64,000 bases of DNA from CBDIHP01 sp965279195 (GTDB lineage: Bacteria; Planctomycetota; Planctomycetia; Isosphaerales; Isosphaeraceae), in NCBI GenBank assembly GCA_965279195.1, contig CBDIHP010000048.1, positions 186,001 through 250,000 of the forward strand. The letters are read 5' to 3'. This document shows, piece after piece, positions 55,441 to 64,000 of this stretch; the stretch's first letter is position 1; every line of letters begins with the position of its first letter. Both the position numbers and the translations under genes were made by a program. The notes under the pieces were generated by a model. The model made no database searches. It saw only the letters and a list, made by a program, of their open reading frames with translations, and was not told the origin of the DNA.

Positions 55441-56385
55441 ATGCGGTTCCGGACGCTGGGGCAGACCGGTCTCGAACTACCGTGGCTCAGCTTCGGGGCC
55501 TCGTCGCTGGGACAGGAGTTCCGCTCCGTCGACCTGACCGAGGCCCTCAACTCGGTCCATCTCGCGCTCGACCTCGGCATGACCTTCATCGACACGTCCC
55601 CCTTCTACGGCCGGGGGATGAGCGAGGTCCTCCTCGGCGTCGCCTTGCGGGGCATCCCGCGCGACCGGTATCTCCTCGGCACCAAGCTCGGCCGCTACGA
55701 CCGGGCCCACTTCGACTTCTCCGCGAAACGCGTCGCCGAGAGCGTCGACGTCAGCCTGCATCGCATGGGCGTGGATTATCTCGATATCATGCTTTGTCAC
55801 GACATCGAGTTCATCGAGATGTCGCAGATCGTCGAGGAGACGCTCCCCGCGCTCGAAAAGATCAAGGCCCAGGGCAAGGTCCGGTTCATCGGGATCAGCG
55901 GCTATCCTATGAACATCTTTAAGTACGTGCTCGACCGCACCCCGCTCGACGTGGTCCTGTCGTACAACCACTACACCCTGCAGAACACGATGCTCGGCGA
56001 CCTGGTGCCGTACCTGAAATCCAAGGACGTCGGCATCATGAACGCCGCCCCGTTCTCGGCCCGCCTGCTCACCAACGCCGAGCTGCCCCCCTGGCACAAG
56101 GCCACCCCCGAGGTCCGCGCCACCTGCCGCCGCGCCGCCGAGCACTGCGCGAAGCACGGCGTCGACATCGCCCAGGTCGCCCTCCAGTTCTCGCTCGACC
56201 ACCCCGACCTGACCACCTGCATCGTCGGCAGCGCCAACCCCGACAACATCCGCAAGTGGGCCGCCTGGGCCGAGGCCCCCGTGGATCACCAGCTCCGCAG
56301 CGAGGTCCTCGACATCCTCAAACCTATCCACAACTGGTTCTACATCGAAGGCCGCCCCGAGAACAACGATCCGAAGAGGGATTGA
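55441..56385 (+). CDS. aldo/keto reductase, aldose dehydrogenase-like
   Basis: A 314-residue TIM-barrel NAD(P)H-dependent oxidoreductase. The catalytic tetrad is intact: Asp51 (FIDTSPFYG), Tyr56, Lys82 (GTKLGRYD) and His120 (LCHDIEF). The pattern (LGVALRG, SAKRVAESVDVSLHRMGVDYLDIMLCHD) resembles L-galactose/L-fucose-type dehydrogenases, suggesting oxidation of an aldose at C1. This is inferred from context, as FucU-like and PfkB genes lie downstream. It has a GAAGG-type ribosome-binding site. Its TGA stop (56383-56385) lies inside the first family D repeat, which separates it from the Zn dehydrogenase gene. Confidence 0.86.
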   Translation: MRFRTLGQTGLELPWLSFGASSLGQEFRSVDLTEALNSVHLALDLGMTFIDTSPFYGRGMSEVLLGVALRGIPRDRYLLGTKLGRYDRAHFDFSAKRVAESVDVSLHRMGVDYLDIMLCHDIEFIEMSQIVEETLPALEKIKAQGKVRFIGISGYPMNIFKYVLDRTPLDVVLSYNHYTLQNTMLGDLVPYLKSKDVGIMNAAPFSARLLTNAELPPWHKATPEVRATCRRAAEHCAKHGVDIAQVALQFSLDHPDLTTCIVGSANPDNIRKWAAWAEAPVDHQLRSEVLDILKPIHNWFYIEGRPENNDPKRD

Positions 56386-56483
56386 ACCACAGAGACACCG
56401 AGAACACGGAGAGCAAGAGAGAGCCGGATTCGTAGAATTCATAACATTTGAACTCTGTGCTCTCTGTGTCTCTGTGGTTCAAT
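56381..56483. repeat. family D palindromic repeat (D1)
   Basis: 103 bases with perfect 18-bp terminal inverted repeats ATTGAACCACAGAGACAC and GTGTCTCTGTGGTTCAAT. The inner arms continue with GAGAACACGGAGAG against CTCTGTGCTCTC. The left end supplies the TGA stop of the preceding gene. Confidence 0.88.
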
Positions 56484-56513
56484 TCCCCCATTCCCGTCCA
56501 CCGGAGCCCGCAC

Positions 56514-57536
56514 GTGAAGGCCCTCCTCCTCGAAGCCCCGAAGCAATTCAAGCGGATCGACGTGCCCGAGCCCGGCGCTCCCGGGGCGGGGGAGGCCCTC
56601 GTCCGCGTGCATCGCATCGGCATCTGCGGGACCGACATCAGCGGCTACCTCGGCAAGATGCCCTTCTTCCAGTACCCGCGCATTCCGGGGCACGAGCTGG
56701 GCGTCGAGGTCCTCGAAGTTGGCCCGGGCGTCACGAATATCCAGCCCGGCGACCGCTGCTCGATCGAGCCCTACATGAACTGCGGCCAGTGCCACGCCTG
56801 CCGCAAGGGGGCCACGAACTGCTGCGCCAACCTCAAGGTCATCGGCGTGATGATCGACGGAGGCATGCGCGAGCGATTCCTCGTGCGTGCCGACAAGCTC
56901 CACCCGTCGAAGTCCTTGACGTTCGATCAACTGGCCCTGGTGGAGACGCTCGCCATCGGCTGCCACGCGGTCAATCGCAGCGGCCTGCAATCGCATGAAC
57001 CTTGCTTGATCATCGGCGCCGGGCCGATCGGCCTGGCCACGCTGGAGTTCGTGAAGCTCACCGGCGCGAAGACGATCGTGCTCGACACGAACGCCAGACG
57101 CCTGGAGTTCGTCCGCGAGAAGATGGGCGTCGAGCACACGCTCATGCCCGGCCCCGACCTGGACAAGCAGCTCCGCGACCTCACCGACGGAGCCCTCCCC
57201 GATGTGGTGATCGACGCCACCGGCCACAACGGTTCGATGTCGGCCGCGTTCGGCATGGTCGCGCCCACCGGCCGGCTCGTGTTCGTGGGCATCACCACCG
57301 AGGAAGTCACCTTCCGCCACCCGGTCTTCCACCGGCCCGAGGGCACGCTCCTCTGCTCGCGCAACGCATTGCCGGGCGACTTCACGCGGATCATCGGACT
57401 CATCGAGAACGGCCAGATCGACACGCGGCCGTGGATCTCCCATCGCGTGGGGCTGGATCAATTGATCGACATTTTCCCAAGCTACACCCGGCCTGAGACG
57501 GGCGTCATCAAGGCCGTCGTGGAAATGGATGCCTGA
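56514..57536 (+). CDS. zinc-dependent alcohol/sorbitol-type dehydrogenase
   Basis: A 340-residue medium-chain dehydrogenase that interconverts an alcohol or polyol and its ketone with NAD(P). The catalytic zinc site is Cys38, His60 and Glu61 (GHE), with Glu144 as a possible fourth ligand. The structural zinc site is Cys90, Cys93, Cys96 and Cys104. The Rossmann motif GAGPIG is at 168-173. GTG 56514 is the start, with GGAG seven bases upstream; the frame continues upstream through the family D repeat but that is non-coding. The stop is followed after one base by the tagaturonate-reductase-like gene, so the two are coupled. Substrate unknown, likely a keto-sugar or sugar-acid intermediate. Confidence 0.86.
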   Translation: MKALLLEAPKQFKRIDVPEPGAPGAGEALVRVHRIGICGTDISGYLGKMPFFQYPRIPGHELGVEVLEVGPGVTNIQPGDRCSIEPYMNCGQCHACRKGATNCCANLKVIGVMIDGGMRERFLVRADKLHPSKSLTFDQLALVETLAIGCHAVNRSGLQSHEPCLIIGAGPIGLATLEFVKLTGAKTIVLDTNARRLEFVREKMGVEHTLMPGPDLDKQLRDLTDGALPDVVIDATGHNGSMSAAFGMVAPTGRLVFVGITTEEVTFRHPVFHRPEGTLLCSRNALPGDFTRIIGLIENGQIDTRPWISHRVGLDQLIDIFPSYTRPETGVIKAVVEMDA

Positions 57537-58661
57537 GTGATGAATTCTGACTCCGAACGGATCCTGCAATTCGGCGCGGGGCGTTTCCTCCGCGGGTTCG
57601 CCGACCGGTTCATCCAGGAGGCGAACGACGCCGGGCGCGACGTCGGCAAGGTCGTGGTCGTCCAGTCCACCGCCGGCAAGCGGGCCCAACTCCTCCGCGA
57701 CCAGCCCGACGGCTTCCAGGTCCTCGTGCGCGGCGTGCAGGACGGCGAGACCATCGACCGCCTCCAGCGCGTCAGGTCGATCAGCCGGGCGCTCTCCGCC
57801 GTCGAATCCTGGCCCGAGGTGCTCGCCTTCGCGAAGTCGCCCGCGCTGGAAACCATCATCTCCAACGCGACCGAGGCCGGCTACGTCCTTGACGACGCCG
57901 ATGCCTTCGACGCCTCGCCCCCATCCACGCTCGCCGCGAAACTCGCGCGTTTACTCTTTGAGCGTTACCAGGCCGGCGGATCGCCGCTGACGCTGCTCCC
58001 CTGCGAACTCATCGAGCAGAACGCCACCAAGCTCCGCGACCTCGTCACGACGCAGGCGACGCGCTGGAATCTCTCGGCCGCCTATCTCGAATGGCTCCGC
58101 GACGGATGCGTGTGGTTGAATAACCTGGTGGATTGCATCATCACCGACGGCGCGGAGGATCACCCGCTGGGCAAGGAGGATCCGCTCCTGATCTCGGCCG
58201 AGCCCTATCGCTTATGGGCGATCGAGAAGCCGAAGGGACGCGACGTGAAGGTGATCCCTCACGAGGACATCCACCTCGTCGACGACCTCTCGCCCTACTA
58301 CCTCCGCAAGGTCCGCATCCTCAACGGCACCCACACGGCGATGACGGCGAGGTTCCTGCCCGAGGGCTTCGAGACCGTCCTCCAGGTCGTCACCGACCGC
58401 CGCGCCGCGAGGTGGGTGCGCGACGTGATGTACGAGGAGATCGTCCCCACCCTCCTCGCCGACGTCAGCGACGTGGCCGCCTTCGCCGACGCCACGTTCG
58501 ACCGCTACCGCAATCCGTTCCTCAAGCACTTGCTCAAGAATATCACGCTGAATCACGACGACAAGGTCCGCGTCCGCCTCCACCCCACACGCGACCTCTA
58601 CCAGAAACTCTACGGCCGCCCGCCCGAGAAGATCTCCTCCATCCTCGACTGGCGGCCTTGA
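57537..58661 (+). CDS. tagaturonate-reductase/mannitol-dehydrogenase family protein
   Basis: A 374-residue protein of the long-chain mannitol dehydrogenase family, closest to UxaB (altronate oxidoreductase), which reduces tagaturonate to altronate with NADH. Seen are the cofactor motif ILQFGAGRFLRGFADRF (about 9-25) and VVVVQSTAGKR (about 39-49). The catalytic stretch YLRKVRILNGTHTAMTA (about 254-270, with the Lys...Asn-x-x-His pattern) is also clear. The start is GTG 57537, in the bases immediately after the preceding stop, or ATG 57540. The usual partners UxaC and UxaA are absent, so it may act on a different sugar acid or polyol. The family D repeat at 58672 follows. Confidence 0.82.
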   Translation: MMNSDSERILQFGAGRFLRGFADRFIQEANDAGRDVGKVVVVQSTAGKRAQLLRDQPDGFQVLVRGVQDGETIDRLQRVRSISRALSAVESWPEVLAFAKSPALETIISNATEAGYVLDDADAFDASPPSTLAAKLARLLFERYQAGGSPLTLLPCELIEQNATKLRDLVTTQATRWNLSAAYLEWLRDGCVWLNNLVDCIITDGAEDHPLGKEDPLLISAEPYRLWAIEKPKGRDVKVIPHEDIHLVDDLSPYYLRKVRILNGTHTAMTARFLPEGFETVLQVVTDRRAARWVRDVMYEEIVPTLLADVSDVAAFADATFDRYRNPFLKHLLKNITLNHDDKVRVRLHPTRDLYQKLYGRPPEKISSILDWRP

Positions 58662-58671
58662 AATGAACTGC

Positions 58672-58758
58672 AATTGAACCACAGAGACACGGAGAACGCA
58701 GAGAGAAAGTATCATCCATAAAAAAACTCTGTGCTCTCTGCGTCTCTGTGGTTCAATT
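58672..58758. repeat. family D palindromic repeat (D2)
   Basis: 87 bases with matching ends AATTGAACCACAGAGAC and GTCTCTGTGGTTCAATT. The inner arms are ACGGAGAACGCAGAGAG and CTCTGTGCTCTCTGCG. It lies 10 bases after the tagaturonate-reductase-like gene. Confidence 0.88.
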
Positions 58759-58783
58759 CCTCCCTCTCCCAGGAGCCCTGACG

Positions 58784-59599
58784 ATGAAGTCGTCCGTGAC
58801 GATCAGCCTGGTGCCCGAGGTCAAGGGCGGCCCATTCGTGTTCTGGGACGACCTCCGCGCGGGCGTCGAGCAGGCGAAGGAACTCGGTTTTGACGCGGTC
58901 GAGGTCTTCCCGCCGGGCCCGGATGGGGTCGATACGGGGTTGCTGAAAGCCCTGCTCAGTGACAATGGGCTGTCGCTCGCCGCGATGGGCACCGGGGCGG
59001 GATGGGTGCGGCACAGGCTGAGCCTGACCGTCGCCGATGCGGGCGTCCGGGCGAAAGCGGTCGACTTCATCAAATCCATCATCGCCACCGCCGGGCCGTT
59101 CGGTGCGCCGGCCATCATCGGTTCCATGCAAGGGAGGCACGGCGAGGGCGTGAGCAGGGATCAGGCGTTGGCCTACCTCGCCGATGCCCTGGAAGAACTC
59201 GGCGCGTATGCGGCGACGTTGGATGTCCCGCTCATCTATGAGCCATTGAATCGTTACGAGACGAATCTGATCACGACGGTCGAGGGAGGCGTGGCGTACC
59301 TCGCGACCCTGACGACGAAGAACGTCAAGCTCCTGGCCGATCTCTTTCATATGAATATCGAAGAGGCCAACCTCGCCTCGGCGATCGTCCAGGGGGGCAG
59401 CCACATCGGGCACGTCCACTTCGTCGACTCGAACCGCCGTCCCGCCGGGATGGGGCATACGCCATTCGGCCCGATTTTCGACGCCCTCAGGTCGATCAAC
59501 TATCAGGGATACCTGTCGGCCGAGGCGTTCGCGTATCCCGAACCGTTCTCGGCGGCGAGGCGGACGATCGAGACCTTCCGCGCCTTCGCGTCGCGCTGA
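58784..59599 (+). CDS. TIM-barrel sugar epimerase/isomerase (tagatose 3-epimerase-like)
   Basis: A 271-residue xylose-isomerase-like TIM barrel. The four metal ligands fall at the places known from D-tagatose 3-epimerase with an offset of one: Glu153 (IYEPLNRYE), Asp186 (LLADLFHMNIEE), His212 (GHVHFVDSNR) and Glu247 (LSAEAF). RRPAGMGH (218-225) is the typical substrate loop. A keto-sugar epimerase or aldose-ketose isomerase is therefore likely. A ribosome-binding site (AGGAG) precedes ATG 58784. It follows family D repeat D2 and is followed after 24 bases by the mutarotase gene. Confidence 0.85.
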   Translation: MKSSVTISLVPEVKGGPFVFWDDLRAGVEQAKELGFDAVEVFPPGPDGVDTGLLKALLSDNGLSLAAMGTGAGWVRHRLSLTVADAGVRAKAVDFIKSIIATAGPFGAPAIIGSMQGRHGEGVSRDQALAYLADALEELGAYAATLDVPLIYEPLNRYETNLITTVEGGVAYLATLTTKNVKLLADLFHMNIEEANLASAIVQGGSHIGHVHFVDSNRRPAGMGHTPFGPIFDALRSINYQGYLSAEAFAYPEPFSAARRTIETFRAFASR

Positions 59600-59623
59600 G
59601 GCGACCCATCCAGGAGCCATGAG

Positions 59624-60070
59624 ATGCTCAAGTCGCGGCTGATTCATCCGAAGATCAGCGAGATCATCGCGAGGGCCGGGCACCACGCCAGGATCCTGAT
59701 CGCCGACGGCAATTACCCGGCCTCGACAAAGAAGGGGCCGAACGCCGAGGTGGTGTGCTTGAATCTGGCGCCGGGGCTGGTGACCTGCAACCAGGTGCTC
59801 GAAGTTATCCTGAGCGCGGTGCCGATTGACGAGGTCAACACGATGATGTACGAGTCGTCCGACCCGTACGCCCTGAGCGAGGACCCGCCGGTGTGGGACG
59901 ACTACCGCGGGAGCATCGCCGCCGCCGGTCTGTCGCTCGAACTCAAGCCCATCCCCAAGTGGGACTTTTATGAAGCCGTGATCACCCCCGATCATGCGCT
60001 GACGATCCAGACCGGCGACCAGCAGAGGTTCGCGAATGTGTTGCTATCCATCGGCGTCCGGATGGATTGA
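59624..60070 (+). CDS. RbsD/FucU-family sugar mutarotase
   Basis: A 148-residue cytoplasmic enzyme that interconverts the anomers of a sugar. Family signs are GHHARILIADGNYPAS (about 20-35, with the catalytic His), a long second half with VLEVILSAVPIDEV, YESSDPYALSEDPPVWDDYRG and the C-terminal KWDFYEAVITPDHALTIQTGDQQRFANVLLSIG. FucU (L-fucose) and RbsD (ribose) share this pattern; the long form with the conserved acidic and aromatic loop is nearer FucU. It sits between the epimerase and kinase genes, so it probably prepares the substrate of the aldo/keto reductase. Confidence 0.86.
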   Translation: MLKSRLIHPKISEIIARAGHHARILIADGNYPASTKKGPNAEVVCLNLAPGLVTCNQVLEVILSAVPIDEVNTMMYESSDPYALSEDPPVWDDYRGSIAAAGLSLELKPIPKWDFYEAVITPDHALTIQTGDQQRFANVLLSIGVRMD

Positions 60071-60109
60071 CGTTTCCAACTGATCTCACTTGAAGAAGGA
60101 TTCCCCAAC

Positions 60110-61207
60110 GTGGCCAGGCTGATGGTCCGCCCGGCGGACACTTGTGCGTTCGATCAGATTTCCTTGGGCGAGGTGATGATCCGGCTCGATCCGGGCGAGG
60201 GGCGCATCCGCACGACGCGGCAGTTCCAGGTGTGGGAAGGCGGCGGCGAATACAACGTCGCCCGCGGCCTGCGACGCTGCTTCGGCCTCCGTACGGCCCT
60301 CGTGAGCGCGTTCGCCGACAACGAGGTCGGCCGGTTGCTGGAAGATCTGATCCTCCAAGGCGGCGTGGATCAACGCCACGTCAAGTGGGTGAAATTCGAT
60401 GGCGTCGGCCGCGACGTCCGCAACGGGCTGAACTTCACCGAGCGCGGGTTCGGCGTCCGGGGCGCGGTGGGCGTGTCCGACCGAGGCCACACGGCGGCCG
60501 CGCAGCTCAAGCCCGGCGACTTCGACTGGGATGCCATTTTCGGTCAGGGCGTGCGCTGGTTCCACACCGGCGGCATCTTCGCCGCCCTGTCGTCCACGAC
60601 CGCCTCGGTCGTCGAGGAGGCCCTGGTCGCCGCCAAGAAACATGGCGTGATCACGTCTTACGACCTGAATTACCGCCCCTCGCTCTGGAAGTCGATCGGC
60701 GGCCCCGCCAAGGCGCAGGAGGTCAACAAGCGGCTCGCCCCGCTGGTCGACGTGATGATCGGCAACGAGGAGGACTTCACGGCCTGCCTGGGCCTGGAGG
60801 TCGAGGGCGTCGACGAGAACCTCGCCCACCTCGACACCAGCAGCTTCCGGCGGATGATCGAGAAGGCGGTGGCGACCTACCCGAACTTCAAGGTCGTCGC
60901 CACCACCCTCCGCGCGGTCAAGTCGGCGACGATCAATGATTGGGGCGCGATTTGCTGGTATGACGGCGCGTTCTACGAGTCGGCCCACCGGCCGGATCTC
61001 GAAATCCTCGACCGCGTCGGCGGCGGGGATAGCTTCGCCTCGGGCCTGATCTACGGATTCCTCACCGGCGACGACGCCGGTCGCGCCGTCAACCTCGGCG
61101 CCGCGCACGGGGCCCTCGCCATGACCACGCCCGGCGACACGTCGATGGCCACCCTGGCCGAGGTCGAAAAGCTGGCGAAGGGTGGCGGTGCCAGAGTGGA
61201 TAGGTGA
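60110..61207 (+). CDS. PfkB-family sugar or sugar-acid kinase
   Basis: A 365-residue ribokinase-fold kinase. Motifs: FDQISLGEVMIRLDPGEGRI near the start, WEGGGEYNVARGLRRCFG (about 43-60, sugar site), SYDLNYRPSLWKS and the catalytic VGGGDSFASGLIYGFL (Asp near 310). It is nearest to 2-keto-3-deoxygluconate-type kinases, so it would phosphorylate a keto-deoxy sugar acid or ketose at the end of the pathway. GTG 60110 is the start, with AAGGA nine bases upstream. The family D repeat at 61217 follows and ends the cluster. Confidence 0.84.
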   Translation: MARLMVRPADTCAFDQISLGEVMIRLDPGEGRIRTTRQFQVWEGGGEYNVARGLRRCFGLRTALVSAFADNEVGRLLEDLILQGGVDQRHVKWVKFDGVGRDVRNGLNFTERGFGVRGAVGVSDRGHTAAAQLKPGDFDWDAIFGQGVRWFHTGGIFAALSSTTASVVEEALVAAKKHGVITSYDLNYRPSLWKSIGGPAKAQEVNKRLAPLVDVMIGNEEDFTACLGLEVEGVDENLAHLDTSSFRRMIEKAVATYPNFKVVATTLRAVKSATINDWGAICWYDGAFYESAHRPDLEILDRVGGGDSFASGLIYGFLTGDDAGRAVNLGAAHGALAMTTPGDTSMATLAEVEKLAKGGGARVDR

Positions 61208-61216
61208 TCGAAGTCG

Positions 61217-61304
61217 AATTGAACCACAGAGACACAGAGATCGCAGAGAGTTCAGAATTGAAATCGTGTCGACTCTGTGCTCTCTGTGTCTCTGTGGTTC
61301 AATT
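61217..61304. repeat. family D palindromic repeat (D3)
   Basis: 88 bases with 23-bp perfect terminal inverted repeats (61217-61239 and 61282-61304), each beginning AATTGAACCACAGAGACACA when read inward. It sits between the convergent PfkB and DUF1501 genes. Confidence 0.88.
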
Positions 61305-61310
61305 GAGTTT

Positions 61311-62768
<1,458 letters not shown>

Positions 62769-62792
62769 GATTCCCGATCGTTGGGGGCGTGC

Positions 62793-64000
62793 TCACTCGC
62801 GGTTGACGGTCTCGTCGAGATTCAGGATCACGCTGGCGACCGACGCATACGCGGCCAGTTCGACGGGGTCGAGCCTTGCGTCGGCCCGGAACTCACCGAT
62901 TCCGAGCAGTTTCTTCGACGCCGAAGGATCGGCCTTGAACGCGGCCAGGCGGCGGTCGAGGCCCGCGAGCAGGACCGAAAGCTCCTCGGGCCTCGGCGAG
63001 CGGGCCGTGGCCCGGCGGAAGGCGAGCGTGATTCGGTCGGCGGGCGTCCTCGCCTCGGTCATTGCATTCGCGGCCAGCGCGCGGGCGGCCTCGACGTAGG
63101 TCGGATCATTCAGGAGGATCAACGCCTGCAAGGGTGTGTTAGTCCTTGCACGAGACACGACGCAGAATTCGCGGCTGGGGGCGTCGAAGGTGGCGAGCGA
63201 CGCCGGGGGTACGGTCCGCTTCCAGAAGGTGTACAGGCTGCGCCGGTAGAGGGACTCGCCGGTGTCCTGCTTGTACGAGAAGGACGACGTGCCCGGGTAG
63301 GAGACCTCCTCCCACAGCCCGGCCGGCTGGTAGGGCTTGACGGGCGGGCCGCCGACCCTCGGCGAGAGAAGGCCGGCGATCGCCAGGGCGTTGTCGCGGA
63401 TCCCCTCGGCGGGCAGGCGGAACCTCGGGCCCCTGGCCAGCAGGCGGTTGTCGGGGTCGCGGTCGATCAGCGAGGGGCTCGCGGCCGAGGACTGCCGGTA
63501 GGTCGCGCTCGTGACCATTAACCGATGCAGCTTCTTGACATTCCAGCCGGTGGCGATGAATTCGGTGGCCAGCCAGTCGAGCAGTTCGGGGTGGCTGGGC
63601 CAATCGCCCTGGGAGCCGAAATCGACCGATGTCTTCACCAGTCCGGTGCCGAAGTGCATCTGCCAGGCGTTGTTCACGGCCACGCGGGCGGTCAGCGGAT
63701 TCTCGGGGCTCACAAGCCACTTTGCGAGTCCTAGGCGGTTCGCCGGGATCCCGCCGGGCGACGGCAGGCTCGCGGGCGTGCCGGGTTCGACGGGGTCGCT
63801 CGGCTGGTCGTACTGGCCTCGCTTGAGGATGAAGGTCGGCCGGGGTTTCGGCAGGTCCTGCATCACCATCGTGGCGAGGATCGAGCCGTCGAGTGCCTTC
63901 GACTGGGCCTCGATCGCGTCGACGTCCTTGCTCAGTTCGCGCCAACGGGTCGAGATGTTCTCGCGGAAGTGGATCTTGAGTTTGTTCAACTGCTCGGGCG
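62793..64000 (-). CDS. DUF1553 (PSD1-type) protein, truncated by the window edge
   Basis: C-terminal part (about 400 residues) of a large planctomycete protein of the DUF1549/DUF1553 family; the N-terminus lies beyond 64000. Visible DUF1553 motifs are NRLGLAKWLVSPENPLTARVAVNNAWQMHFGTGLVKTSVDFGSQGDWPSHPELLDWLATEF, WNVKKLHRLMVTSATYRQSS, DRDPDNRLLARGPRFRLPAEGIRDNALAIAGLL, FDAPSREFCVVSRARTNTPLQALILLNDPTYVEAARALA and a final helix. Full-length members also carry an N-terminal haem-binding cytochrome domain, which cannot be checked here. It forms a conserved pair with the DUF1501 gene. The process they serve is unknown. Confidence 0.9.
   Translation of the reverse strand, partial: PEQLNKLKIHFRENISTRWRELSKDVDAIEAQSKALDGSILATMVMQDLPKPRPTFILKRGQYDQPSDPVEPGTPASLPSPGGIPANRLGLAKWLVSPENPLTARVAVNNAWQMHFGTGLVKTSVDFGSQGDWPSHPELLDWLATEFIATGWNVKKLHRLMVTSATYRQSSAASPSLIDRDPDNRLLARGPRFRLPAEGIRDNALAIAGLLSPRVGGPPVKPYQPAGLWEEVSYPGTSSFSYKQDTGESLYRRSLYTFWKRTVPPASLATFDAPSREFCVVSRARTNTPLQALILLNDPTYVEAARALAANAMTEARTPADRITLAFRRATARSPRPEELSVLLAGLDRRLAAFKADPSASKKLLGIGEFRADARLDPVELAAYASVASVILNLDETVNRE

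Noticed and set aside
56381..61304. The three family D repeats considered as a CRISPR array
   Set aside because: Copies are separated by 2-3 kb of genes, are palindromic and of different length, and no cas gene lies nearby.

Overview
This window is chromosomal DNA of a very G+C-rich planctomycete, most likely of the Isosphaeraceae. The evidence is the mix of families: three pilin-like DUF1559 proteins, two PEP-CTERM proteins, a Tat-exported DUF1501 protein beside a DUF1553 protein, a surface protein with the planctomycete 'LEGRALL' N-terminus, MJ0042-type zinc-ribbon membrane proteins, PQQ-type sugar dehydrogenases and the remnant of a planctomycete-type ECF sigma factor. I found no rRNA, tRNA, CRISPR array, phage or classical insertion sequence.

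Layout. 0-4 kb: amino-sugar genes (nagB with a PIG-L deacetylase) and two hypotheticals, all on the minus strand. 4.5-9 kb: a sigma-54 activator with a degenerate receiver, a strong terminator, a secreted sugar dehydrogenase and a decayed, relatively A+T-rich stretch with an ECF sigma fragment. 9-18 kb: a very large membrane patatin, a zinc-ribbon/acyl-carrier-like protein, two divergent PEP-CTERM proteins, an AlkD-like repair protein and small regulators. 18-25 kb: a lipoprotein, two DUF1559 proteins and membrane proteins. 25-29 kb: a RedB-like protein translationally coupled to a large hybrid histidine kinase. 29-39 kb: an alpha/beta hydrolase, an Hcp/Ig-like surface protein, a DUF4328 protein, a second sugar dehydrogenase, a third DUF1559 protein, a HEAT-repeat protein and small enzymes. 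39.5-50 kb: two tandem zinc-ribbon/beta-propeller paralogues, a BON-MscS channel, an NTF2-like secreted protein and a Gly/Asn-rich TPR protein. 50-54 kb: cstA overlapping an M23 peptidase gene. 54-61 kb: an acyltransferase and a six-gene sugar-catabolism cluster (aldo/keto reductase, Zn alcohol dehydrogenase, tagaturonate-reductase-like enzyme, tagatose-epimerase-like isomerase, FucU-like mutarotase, PfkB kinase). 61-64 kb: a DUF1501/DUF1553 pair cut by the window edge.

The most striking content is between the genes. At least five families of interspersed, imperfectly palindromic repeats fill the spacers. Family A (four full copies of about 170-200 bp) is built of four small hairpins nested in one long inverted repeat, and one copy carries matched substitutions in its stems. 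Family B has GTAGGGTGTGG ends, family C has GGGTTTCCG/CGGAAACCC hairpins, family D (AATTGAACCACAGAGACAC ends) occurs three times in the sugar cluster only, and family E is an AACGAACCCA motif. Several copies supply the stop codon of the adjacent gene.

From about 25 to 35.5 kb five genes have broken reading frames. Most breaks lie at or beside G/C runs and the protein on each side is well conserved, so consensus errors are more likely than real decay. These genes are annotated as single genes across the breaks.
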